Position numbers and translations under genes: made by a program. Under the pieces are notes generated by a model. That model was not told where the DNA came from. It searched no databases and worked only from the letters and a program-made list of their open reading frames with translations. A stretch of DNA of 64,000 nt. Origin: Rhodamnia argentea (taxonomy: Eukaryota; Streptophyta; Magnoliopsida; Myrtales; Myrtaceae). Below, in pieces: positions 36,034-46,640 of this stretch. The number at the start of each line of letters is the position of its first letter. The stretch's first letter is position 1. The stretch covers positions 15,829,311 through 15,893,310 of the forward strand of contig NC_063155.1 in NCBI RefSeq assembly GCF_020921035.1, in the 5' to 3' direction.

Positions 36034-37163
36034 CTATGCCGCGGACGGGGCGGTTATGAAGCGGAAAGCTCCGGCGTCCGCCAACACTGCGAGGAATCGA
36101 TCCCATTTTGTTTGCTTCGTGGCTTCATCTCTAGCAATGATGTTTTTATAGTCCAAGGACTCGTCATTGTAGATATCCCACCACCTCTTCACCAGCATCT
36201 TGATATCGTCCCGGTCCATGTTCTCTTCCTCGCCCGTGTACCGCCACGGCTTTGACCCCGCGGCACAATAGTGAACGACCTTCACCTTTTCCAGCTCGAC
36301 ATTCTCCGGGTGACGCCACAACATCGCGAGCACGAGGTTGTACGCGTTAGGAATGGGTCTGTAGATGTCCTTGAAGTACATGTTCAAGAAGTCTTGTTCA
36401 GCAAATGGAGTCGGAGGTGTGATCTTGAGGGTTTCCAGCAAATCGTGGTACGTGTCCAGGTTTGGCTCGTACACGAACATCCCGGCGTTGAAGTAGAGAG
36501 ACGGCTTCGGGCCAGCGTCGTCGGGCCATTGGACCTTGTCGGGGCACTGTTGGCAGTACCCGATCTTGAACTGAGGGGTGTGACTCCACGTCTTCTCGCA
36601 GAAGCAGTCCATTACCGCATAGAAGAAGCCGCTCTGGAGGTCGAAGAGGTGGTCGATGTTGTCGAAGACTTGGATGTCTCCATCCAGATAGATCATCTTG
36701 CTGTACTCCACAAACTGCAATTCAAGAAGCCAGATTAATATCACCAGGCTAATAGTACTTCTCAATCCTAGCTTTGGAAGAAGCTGACAAAAATCTAAGA
36801 TCCAGAGAAATATTTGATAACCAAGCATACCTCCCAAATTCTGAGCTTGGAGTAGTTGATGACATAATAGGCCATGGCAAACTGAGTCTGGTTCTCCGGC
36901 GGATAGACAGGCTCGATCTCCCTCACGATGCAGCCCTGATCCACTAGGATTTTCCTGTGATCTGCCGGCACGTCCGGCAAGATCGCCACCACGAGTGGGT
37001 ACTTGCTCTTCACCTTCCTCAGCCCCTTGGCCAGCCCAACCACACCCTTCACGTAGTCGCCGTTTCCGGCCAAAAACGTGACGTAGGCGCAGCTAGGCCG
37101 GCTCTCGGCCTTCGGTTTCACGAATCCATTGGTGGCAGCATGGGCGGCGATGATTGGAGCCAT
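36034..37163 (-). CDS. GolS: Galactinol synthase, copy 5 (337 aa, two exons)
   Basis: Same enzyme family. Exon 1 is 36831-37163 (111 codons); exon 2 is 36034-36714 (226 codons plus stop). The 116-bp intron runs GTATGC...TGCAG. DGD lies at residues 122-124, NAGMFVYEP at 187-195, HYCAAGSKPW at 259-268, tail APSAA. Copy-specific changes include PDDAGPKPS (PDHAGPKP elsewhere) and IYNDESLDY. The frame is open for another 84 codons upstream to an ATG at 37415, but that stretch contains the TATA box and the duplicated promoter, so MAPIIAAHAATNGF at 37163 is the start. Exon sequences match copy 4 most closely. Confidence 0.96.
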
Positions 37164-37495
37164 TTCTGTGGTAGGAAAAAAGGCTGTGTGCGCTAAGAAA
37201 GTTTTGTGAGAGGTTTGGAGAACTTGTGTCTGAGAAGGTTTCGCAATTGCTCGGCTGAGTTTGAGTTGATGGACTTGGCAGGAGGAGGTGCTCGGTTTAT
37301 ATAGAGATATGGAATTAATTTTTAATTTAAGGTGAGTAAATCTTGGAGATAATGTGGGGATTACTTTCCTAAATCGAGACATGGGATCGAGGCTACATGA
37401 ATGTAGGAGTTTCATTCCGACAAACCAAAAGATTTTCTCCTCAAACGAAGTCGTTTTGGAGCTCCATCGGTAGATCGAAGTCCACGTGATGGGTC
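37164..37495 (-). promoter_or_regulatory. Promoter of GolS copy 5
   Basis: TATA box at 37297-37303, palindromic element AAACGAAGTCGTTT at 37443-37456, G-box CCACGTGA at 37482-37489. The position of the DRE in copies 3 and 4 reads GGTTGGTAAGC here, so the ACCGAC core is lost. Confidence 0.65.
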
Positions 37496-39005
37496 AGTGT
37501 GAGTCGATCGGACGGTTGGTAAGCAAGAATATGCGAGAGGCAGTTAATGCCGTTGATTCTTTTGGAAGGCCACAAAAGTCAAATTTTTCTGGTTTTACTA
37601 ATATAGCCCTAGCTACCGACGGCATAATTACAGGACAGCACTAGGGCATTCGTGCAATTTAAGAATATTGCAAGGGTGATTACGTATCTGAAACATGCAT
37701 TTTAAGTTTATAGAATGCTGTGGTGGGGGCGGGTTTTAAGGATAATGTTAAGCGCTTGCCCGAAAGTGGGAGTCAAGTCAACAAGGCCATTGTCGCTCTC
37801 ACGAGAAACTTCTACAGCTCCTTTGACTAACCATGATGTTGTCGAAGGATAAGCTCAGCCAAAAACCAAACGGATCAGAAAAGATTGTTAAATATAACTT
37901 ATAGTAGGAAACCAAACCCACCTCCACAAAACGGAAAGAGAGGCAAAAAAATAAAATAAAATACAATAAAAGTGATATACTGATCAAATAAACATATGGG
38001 TTTATATCGTGCTAGCTCGAAAATTAAAATTGCGTTTTGAAATTCATCATGGCTGTCTTGATTATAAGATATAATTTTCAATTTAAATGAAACAAACTAT
38101 ATAGAATTATTCTTTTTATAGTTAGGGGCACGGACACGAAACCCCGGCAAATGCCCTAAAGATTGGATGAATTGATTAAGTTCAAACCACCGACATGTGC
38201 GAGTGATTCTAACACCGAAAGCGGTTTGTAAACTGTTGGTGTGATTTGAACTAATGACATTCGGTTTTCGAGATTGAAATGCCGCAATTGGGTTAGAAGA
38301 TCATCTTAACATTGGCCTTCCACCGTTAAATTTCACGAAAGCGCTTGTTTTACATTTAATGAATAACAATATAAAAATACGAAATGATGGTCAAATTGTG
38401 ATTCATGAGTGAACTAAATCCCTTATACATAAGATCACGATTCTTTAAATATTTGATACTCTGTAATTTAAATAATCTTTTTAGGTAACTTAATTAAATC
38501 ATTTGCATTTTACAATTAAAATCACGTATGCTTTCGTGAACAGATCGAACCTTCCTAAAACGTATTTATTTTTTCACACGGGAGTGCATCGTGATTTTTT
38601 CTCCTGGCATCCAAGAGAGGAAATCAACGGATCAGATGCCGCGACTCCACGTGGGGAGCTACGACCGAGCAGCACCGGATCTTGCGCTCTGGAGAAGCTT
38701 CCTCTCAATTTACGTGGAAAGAATCGTTAAGAAAAGTGTAGAACTTGTAATGTTTTTTTAATTCACTAGTAAAACCCGCTGGTTAACCACCGCCGCACCG
38801 TCCAGCGCCCCGAATATTCCACGATTTATTTATTTATTTATTTTCCTTTCGCTTCCATGCATGCTGATGCTGTGTACGTTACGAAACGTGTTGGAAACTT
38901 CGGAGGCCACGTGGCGGACACACGGCAAGCCCTGAGAGGAGTCAGACTTTTGAATTTGTTTGTGGGTCCATCTCTCGTAATATTTAGAAGAAACATGCAT
39001 ATATA
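37496..39005. other. Duplicated upstream region of GolS 5
   Basis: Non-coding. Segments match the upstream regions of copies 3 and 4 (GAGAAGCTTCCTCTCAATTT near 38690) and include a palindromic ABRE GCCACGTGGC at 38906-38915. The proximal 0.7 kb (to about 37.87 kb) is also present, inverted, at the broken sixth copy. Confidence 0.55.
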
Positions 39006-39029
39006 TATTTTTTTTGGTAAGGGAAGAAA

Positions 39030-39600
39030 CATGCATATTTGTGATAAATTTATTCTAAAAATTATTTTTTACCACAAAAAAATCTTAAATTAGTACATCT
39101 TGGATAAATTTATTTCAAATTATTTTTTTACCACATGAAACTCCAAAAGGGTACACTTGTGACAAATTTAACCAAACTTTTTTGACCACCAAAAATCCTA
39201 AACCGATATGCCTATGACAACTTGCGATAAATTTACTCTCCGTTTGTTTCTGTTAAATTGAATTTATATCATGAAAAATCCATAAACCGATTTTCCCGTA
39301 ATAAATAAATGTCAAAATCTCAAATGGATACATCCATCAATTGCTATGTAAAATTTCACAAAAACTAAAAGAGGGTAAATTTATCACGAGTGTACCGGAT
39401 TGAGGTAAATTTGTCACAGATGTACTAGTTTAGAGTTTTTGATAGTCAAAAAAATATTTTGAGGTAAATTTATCACAAATATACTAATTTCAGATTTTTT
39501 GTGATCAAAAAATTAGTTTGGCATCTTTACAAAAAAAAAATAGTTTGGCATGAATTTTTCATATATGTATTAATTTGAGATTTTTCGTGATATTAATCCT
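39030..39600. mobile_element. Foldback MITE with short subterminal repeats
   Basis: Left-side units of the type TTTTTTACCACAAAAAAATC...GTACA(T/C)...TAAATTTA recur about every 75 bp. Inverted units (GGTAAATTT(A/G)TCACAAAT...GATTTTTTGTGATCAAA) recur on the right. The centre is the turning point near 39.27 kb. This layout is that of a non-autonomous DNA transposon. The exact ends are unclear. Confidence 0.5.
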
Positions 39601-40540
39601 AATAAGAAATCGATTGAACAAGTTTTGCTGTGTATGGAGCCAACTTTACTAGAAGAGAAATTTTTGAGAGGTCATTTGGTTTGGTTTTGAGATCGCTTGT
39701 AGGTTGTGAGGTTTTATAAGTATGATTTAACTAATGCATTCATCACGAGTTGAATGGAAACGAAATTAGAGAGATCCTATTACGATTATCACAAGAGGAC
39801 GATTAATTCAAAATTAGCATAGTAGAATGATCTGGTTCACTTTTAATCGAAACTTATTATGGTATCGAAGCGGGTTTAGCCGTTATGATTATTTCGAGTG
39901 TAATGCTGCAAATCAAACGAGTTTGTGGCCATATGTGCATTTCATTTTCTTCTGTTGTTGTGTTTGACCAACACAATATATCTCATGCATTTTCTATGCA
40001 TGTAGCTAGAAACTAGAAAAAATGAAGCATAGTTCCTCGATTTTTACCAATGTACAATAAGATAATCAACCCCTAATTAGGTATTATATGACACGTCATC
40101 AGTCAACGTTATCTATGTCGTTACTAAATAGCTACTATTCATCTGTAGGGAATCATCTGCCTCTTCACATTAATCTAACATGCCAGGGAGTCTCTTGCAC
40201 TTTCTTTTGTTCTATTTCTTCCATGATTTCAAACTTTGATTGCAAGTGATTAACTAGTAAATTTTAGTAGGGATCGAACGTGCAGCGCACGTTCAATTCA
40301 TCACATCATTTAGTCTCAACAATGTTTCTTTTTCAAATGTGAGATTTTTTACATCGAGATAAGAGATTTACATATTTAGGGCGAGTTTTCTCTTGTCTTT
40401 GCTAACGAGTAACTTAGCGAATAATCAATCGAATTCTGCTACATAAGCTTTTTCAAACACCAAGTGAAACTCAGGTGGGACCGAACTTTGCACACATGCT
40501 GCTCAATGAAAATGAAAGAATGGGGAGTGGCGACCATCGG
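39601..40540. other. Spacer, no recognised gene
   Basis: AT-rich sequence without a supported gene or a clear repeat. Confidence 0.45.
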
Positions 40541-40550
40541 CGCATTTCCA

Positions 40551-41090
40551 GGGAAAAGTGTCAAAAAAGTCTTAAACTTATTGTATTTGTGTCAATTCAG
40601 TCCTAAATTTTTTATTGATGCAAATTCAGTTCTAAACATTTTGTATTATGTCAATTCAGTCCTAAATTATTTATTGGTACCAATTCAGTCGTAAGCCTTT
40701 TTCATTTGCATTAATTGAGTTAATCTGGCCAATGGCTGAAAATTAGTTTACGTGGACGTTAGTTGTCTTACATGGTATGGCCGGCAATGACGTAAATTTT
40801 TTTAAATATTTTTTAATAATATGAATAATATTTTAATTATTTTTTGGTATTTTATTCTTTTTCTTTGCCCTTAGTTATTTTATTAAAAAAAAATCAACGT
40901 TAACATCAGTCCTACTATGCGGGACACCCGACGTCCACATCAGCGATTTTCAATCAAAATTGATCGGATTAACTCAATTGGCATAACTTTAAAAGGTTTA
41001 AGATTGATTTGACATAAATACAAAAAGTTGAAGACTGATTTAGTATCAATGCGGTGTATCTATATATATATATATTTTAACACTTTTCCC
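40551..41090. mobile_element. Mutator-like MITE with perfect 10-bp target duplication
   Basis: The element begins GGGAAAAGTGTCAAAAAAGT and ends ...TTTTAACACTTTTCCC, its inverse. Both flanks are CGCATTTCCA (40541-40550 and 41091-41100), a perfect direct repeat. The arms carry the phrases CAATTCAGTCCTAAA in several copies on the left and inverted partners on the right. A 9-10 bp duplication and long arms fit a Mutator-like MITE. Diverged relatives lie at about 9.62-9.84, 41.76-41.88, 42.56-42.70 and 63.26-63.75 kb. Confidence 0.85.
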
Positions 41091-41215
41091 CGCATTTCCA
41101 AGGATGCTTGTGGCGTGCTGCTCCAGCTGTGGAATCCCACCGGGATTACTTTTTCCCTTTTTTGGTCGGAAACCGGGATTAATTGGGGTGTCCTCATATT
41201 GCTGCTCGCGACGTT

Positions 41216-41333
41216 TCCACGTGTCGGCTCAATGGTCAAAGGACGGTGCAAGGACACGTGGCGCAAAAGAGCACCTTCTTGGGATGCCTCCTTTTCTAGT
41301 TATGTTAGTTGAACCAAGAAGACGTGGGGGTCC
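41216..41333. promoter_or_regulatory. Distal repeated block with paired ABREs (upstream of GolS 5)
   Basis: Both sites are intact: CCACGTGTC at 41217-41225 and GACACGTGGC at 41253-41262, then AGTTATGTTAGTTGAACCAA. Because of transposon insertions it is now about 4.1 kb from the ATG of GolS 5, against 1.2-2.4 kb in the other copies. Confidence 0.65.
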
Positions 41334-44300
41334 TAACGAATCCCGTTACCTAATAAGGTGGTTAATCAAAATGGAAGCTAAAATATTCTGATTGGACCGA
41401 CGTATCACCGTGCATGAAGTGGCTTTGACTTACCAATCTAAGAATCTCATGGGGAATATTCTTGATTCTTTGGATAATTCAATTCATTATCCTTCTAGAG
41501 GAGTGTGTCTCCAGCTCTGCTAACGTGCAAGAAAATAAAATTTCATGAAATTGCGACTAGAATGATCTTGTGACGTTTTACACAAATATTGGGAGTCATT
41601 AACGCGTCGTTAATTTGTTAAAATTAATGATTTCTACCTTATAAATGTCATTCCAAGTGAAACTTTGAATTGTCATGCTTTATCAAATTGATTCGTGTTG
41701 CATCTGCAGCAATTAAAAGGTTACATGTTATCTGCTTTGCTAGCCATGTAGGAAAGCTGACTTTCACATCAGCGATTTTCGATAAAAAATAATCCAGTTG
41801 GACTCAATTGACAAAACGTGAAAGGATTAGAATTCAATTAGCACAATTAAAAGGTTTGTGATTGAATTGGTAAAAGTGGAATAGATTCAAGACAGAGGGT
41901 GTGTTTATTTCGTGAAAAATGAATGATTTAAAAAATTATTTTTTAAAAAACAATCGCTTATTTCGTTTACAAAAATAAGTGAATGGAAAAAAAAAAATTC
42001 TATCGTCTACGAAAATAGTTAGACAGAGATTGTTATCGATGATGAAAACATTTTTCGTCGACTATTTTTTCTAAACGATATAATAAATCATTTTTCGAAA
42101 AATATGCTTTAAATTTGCTTATTTTTCGCCAAACGAATGCTTCCGAATTGGATAAATTTTCCCAATTTTGTCCATGGCCATGCCCACGACCTTAAAATAA
42201 AAGGAAAAGATGAGGGGAAGGAAATGCCCAAATAGGCCCCGTAGCTCAATCCTTACGCACCCTTCTTTTGCTTTCATAGATGCAGCTAGAAATAGAGGAA
42301 ATTACCATGTCGGCAAGTCTAACTTATCATAAATATTAATTTTAGTCAAAAGTTGAATTTCTCGAGGTTTCTTAATAAACCCAATCCTCTAATGACATTT
42401 GTCTCCTATACTAGTCTTATGTATTGTCTTCTTCTTATTCTTATTTTTTATTTAAGGATTGCGATGCATGTCTATCCAAAGACAATCCTCCCCACTTCTC
42501 TGTAGGAAAGTGATGCATGTCTAATCTAAGTCGGAAGAATTATAAAAAAAAAATTCTAAACTTATTACAATTATACAAATTCTATAATAAATATTTTCTT
42601 TTTGTGCCAATTTAGTCCTAAACCATTTACATTTATGTCAATTCAGTCATTCCAACTAACTTTGACCAGAAATCACTAACGAGGACACCGAAGTGATCAA
42701 TTATTAGTGATATTTTCATATTTTTGATTGTTGATCAATCCTTTTTTCTGTCATTAATGTGGAAAACTGAATTGAAAATTCTCTTTCTTTATCATCAATT
42801 GAATCACTGTTCGCGATCTAGGATTATTATATATTTTTTTCTTCTTTTGTTTTATTCCTTTTCATCCTTCTTCCTCTAGCTGGTTGCTAGACCTCGGTGA
42901 TTGACCAGAGGGGAGGGCCGGCGAGGCTCGCCCGACCATCTATTAGCAAAGGCGAGCCTCGCTATCGCTAGGCGACGCGCGGCCGACCTCACCCGGATCC
43001 GGAGAGTTTGGGCCTCACCCAATGACAGAGAGGTCGAGCCTCACCAAGGGCAGGTGAGATCCGCCTCACCATTGCCTTTTTTTTTTCCTCTCAAAAAGCA
43101 CATGTTCGAAGCATAGCCGGAATTCCGTGCAAGAACATCGAGCACATGTTCGAAGCGTAGCCGAAATTCCGCGCAAGAACATGAAGCACATTCCTGTTCT
43201 TTTTAATTGTTTTTTTTTTAATTTTAATATTTGTTTCAATTTTTTTGTTCTTTTCTTCCTTAGTTGGCCACGGCGACAGCCTATGGCCTGTCCTAGGCCG
43301 AAGAAGTAGGGGAAACACTTAAAAATAACAAAATAAGAAATTAAAATTTCTTTTTAAAAAAAATTAAAATAATAATTGGAAATTATTAAAAAGATTGCAC
43401 GAAGAAAATTGACTTTCCTTACCGAGCGCTGAAAAATATTTTCCAGTTCATTTTTAGGTTTCCATCTAATACCATAAAATATCATCATTTGCCTAAAAAA
43501 ATCACTATTTGGAAAATATTTTCCAGTAACACTTCATATCCTGCCAAACGAAAGGAGCCTAAAATGACTTAGTCAATGAAAAACATTTTTCAATCAACGG
43601 AAAATTAGTTTTCCTTTTTGGAAAACCCCTAAGGGTGCGTTAGTTTGAATGAAAGTGTTTTTCGGGAAATAGTTTTTCGGACTTTTACCTAATTTCAAAA
43701 ATGTTACCATGCACACTTTTAGTCAATGAATAACACTTTCTAGTCAACGGAAAGTTCACATACAAAATTAAGAAAGAGAATTCTTAAATTTAAAGATGTG
43801 AAAAAATTTCTGGAATCACTCCAATCAATTTCTTTAATTGTTCAATTTTTTCATATTTAAAATTCAAAATTGTAATTATATTTATAGTTAAATTAAACAT
43901 TTCTACAAGGCCTAAGAAAGTGCATGAAAAGGTAAGAAGGAATGCCTGGATTTTTTTATTTTATTTTTTATTTTACCTTTTCTTTTCCTTCCTTTTTTTT
44001 TTCTACTACCTTCGCCGCTTGCGTGGCCTTAGTGACGGTTGTCGGTCGGTGAGATTGAGGCTCTCCATATCCTAGCGAGCTTGAGAGGGAGCCTCGGCCT
44101 TGAGCTTGCCCATGGCTGCCGTCGTTTCATCGCTGTAGAGGATGTTGTGATGGAGGAAGAAGGAAGAAAGAAAAAAATAAAACAATAAAAGAAAGAAGAA
44201 TAAAAGAGTTAAATATAAAATATAATTTAAAAATTCGATTACTTTTTTGACTTAGGATAAAGTCATGATATTGAAATCATTTTTCAAATGAGAACCAATC

Positions 44301-44870
44301 ATCTGAAAATATTTTCATTCATATATCACCAAACAAAAGAAAACATATCGTTTCTTGGAAAATGATTTCTGGAAAATTACTTTCCTTTTTCATGGAGTTT
44401 TTATTCTCCTTATCCCGTAGCACCTTCTGCTACCACTGTTGAAAGAGGTCCAAAGATTCTAGACAGAGAGTAAGAAGGCTGAGGGAGGTGGCTTGTTGAA
44501 ATTAGGACCATACATTGGGCGACTTTTCTCTTCAATAAACATTTGGTTGGTGAAAAACTCCATAGAAAAGGAAATATTTTTCAAGAAATTATTTTCCAAG
44601 AAAATAATTTATTTTCATATGTTTGTTGATATGCGACCAAAAACGTTTTCTGGTGTTTGGATCTCGGTTGGAAAATGATTTCAATCTCGTGCTAAAAAAA
44701 AGTTGAATTTTAAATTATTTTTTATTTTTTCCTTATTTTTTTTTCTTTCTCCCTTTTCCGCAACTGGCCGGCGGTGGCCGGCAATTGGCGGAGGAAGAAG
44801 AAAAAAAAAAGGGAAAAAACTAAAAATTAAAATGTAAAATTTAAAACATAAAGAATTATAATCTTTTCAT
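41334..44870. other. Transposon-rich spacer, no recognised gene
   Basis: Decayed MITE text (41.76-41.88 and 42.56-42.70 kb), GC-rich patches (GGCGAGGCTCGCC-like, 42.9-43.05 kb; GCCGGCGGTGGCCGGC near 44.77 kb) set in poly-T/poly-A-rich sequence, and repeated GGAAAATATTTTCCAG foldback phrases at 43.4-44.7 kb. These look like fragments of non-autonomous elements. No coding gene is supported. Confidence 0.5.
43098..43189 (+). repeat. Tandem duplication of a 46-bp unit
   Basis: AGCACATGTTCGAAGC(A/G)TAG is followed by CCG(G/A)AATTCCG(T/C)GCAAGAACAT, present twice in succession with four or so differences. Confidence 0.85.
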
Positions 44871-45690
44871 ACCTATTTGGTTTTTGGCCAGGCTTATCCT
44901 TCTACTTCATCCTGGCTCCGGTTAGTCAAAAGAATTGTAAAAGTTTATCATGAGAACGACAATAGAATAGACTTGTCGACTCCCACTTTCCGGGAAGCAC
45001 GTAGTATTATCCTTAAAAACTGGCCCCCACCACATCATTCTATAAACTTGAAAATGTGTACTTCAGATACATAATCACCCTTCCAATATTCTTAAATTAC
45101 ACAAATACCCTGGTGCCGTCTTGTAATTACGGAGTCGGTCGCTAGGGCTATATTCGTAAAACCGCCAAAATGGGACTTCTTTGGTCTTCCAAAAGGTTCA
45201 ACAACATTAACTCCTAGCACCATCCACCAAGCCCAGATCTGCCTTACCGACCGTCCGATCGACTCACACTGACCACGTGGGACTTCGATCCATAGGTGGA
45301 GCTCCAAAACGACTTCGTCTAAGAAGAAAATCTTTTGGTTCGTCGGTATGAAACTCAGATTCAAGCAGCTTCCTTCCCATGTCCCGATAATAGGGATTAG
45401 GAAATTAATCAACTCATTATCTCCAAGATTTCACCTTAATTAAATATTAATTCTCCAATTCTATATAAACCGCGCACCTCCTCCAAATAAGTCCATCAAC
45501 TCAAGCCAAGCTAAGCAATTCTGAAACCTTCTCAAATATAAATTCTCGATTCCACTCACAGAAAACCACAAACCTCTCCTACCAAAGAAATGGCTCCTAT
45601 CATCGCTCCCGATGGTCCCGCCAATAGCGTTGTGTAACTGAAGACTAAGAACTAGCCTAGGCGTGCCTACGTGACATTTTCAACAATATC
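44871..45690 (+). pseudogene. GolS: Truncated, inverted galactinol synthase copy (promoter plus about 35 codons)
   Basis: This is the opposite orientation to the five intact genes. Sequence from about 44871 matches the inverted upstream region of copy 5, including the copy-5-specific text near the CTTCAGATACATAATCACCC stretch. The TATA box is at 45462-45469, palindrome AAACGACTTCGTCT at 45307-45320, G-box CCACGTGG at 45273-45280 and DRE core ACCGAC at 45246-45251. The ATG at 45590 opens MAPIIAPDGPANSVV, followed by an in-frame TAA, a second stop (TAG), then RRAYVTF before similarity ends abruptly at about 45690, where a different repeat begins. No GolS body follows, so it cannot make enzyme, but the promoter motifs are intact. 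Confidence 0.85.
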
Positions 45691-45734
45691 CGGTCAAATG
45701 ATTTGTTAACTTTCTGTTTGCAATTCTTTCTTTT

Positions 45735-46640
45735 GTTATATAGGGTTTGTGAATCTCATCATACATAACATTGCAAATATCATCTAAATCCACCTCAAAT
45801 CGGGCATGCGCATAAAACATGCATAGCACATGCAAACGAAAGAACTAGGACTACCTTAAGGCCTTTATTCATAGATAACTAGTCGCAAAGTCGCACTTTA
45901 CACCGATATCGCGCGAGTTAAGAAGCCGATGAAAAATACATGTGAAGTAAGCTTGTAGGGTTCACATTCTAATTTGAGCACCTGTAGATTTTGATAGTTT
46001 ATTTGGGCAAAATCGAGGTATGCTCATTGCAATCTTTCTAATAACCAGACAATTAGGCACTTTCCACATATAAAATATACATACTTGCAATTTTTATACA
46101 CATCACTATCTAGCAGGTAGGGAGAACTTATCAAATCAATTGTTGGGGAGGTCCTACGAAATTGATGGGGGAAGAAAAGGCATATTTCCGACCATCTAGT
46201 TGAAATGGAGATATGACATGTATAGAGGAATTCTTGGATATTGACTCTGATGACCATGTATGTTTCATTATAATCCATGGGACTGACGTTATTGGTAAAT
46301 CAACTCTTGCTAGTATTATCTTCAACCGATTTCGGTCTAACTTCATTGTAGTAGTTTGTTTGAAGACGTCCGAAGTCGTGTTCTTCTAGACATGCAAAAG
46401 AAATTGCTATCTACAAGATTGGTCTAGACCTTTGCTCAAGAAATCTATGACACCAATGAAGGCATTGACTTGGCAAAAAGAAAGTTCTAATTGTTCTAGA
46501 TAATGTAGACAAGAAGAAGCAACTCAAGAAATTCGTAGTGAGATGCAATTGGTTCGGTTCCGGTAGTAGGATCATTATCACCGTCAAGGGCACGAGGACA
46601 ATAATAGATGTAGACAACGAAACATGAGGTACTAATTACT
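45735..46640 (+). pseudogene. TIR-NBS-LRR remnant, copy 1 (with upstream repeat)
   Basis: Plus-strand pieces in shifting frames give NB-ARC landmarks of a TIR-class resistance gene: LDIDSDDHV then IIHGTDVIGKSTLASIIFNR (P-loop, near 46.29 kb), the kinase-2 motif KFLIVLDNVD near 46.49 kb (Asp at its end is typical of the TIR class) and the RNBS-B motif GSGSRIIITVKG near 46.56 kb. Stops and frameshifts occur between them. The sequence upstream (from 45.74 kb) is an untranslatable repeat also found at 48.70-48.89, 56.33-56.6 and, in part, 46.8-47.28 kb. Normally such proteins detect pathogen effectors; this copy cannot be functional. Confidence 0.8.

Noticed and set aside
37164-37415. 84-codon in-frame upstream extension of GolS copy 5
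   Set aside because: The stretch contains the TATA box and the duplicated promoter, and the other copies do not keep the frame. Translation must start at 37163.
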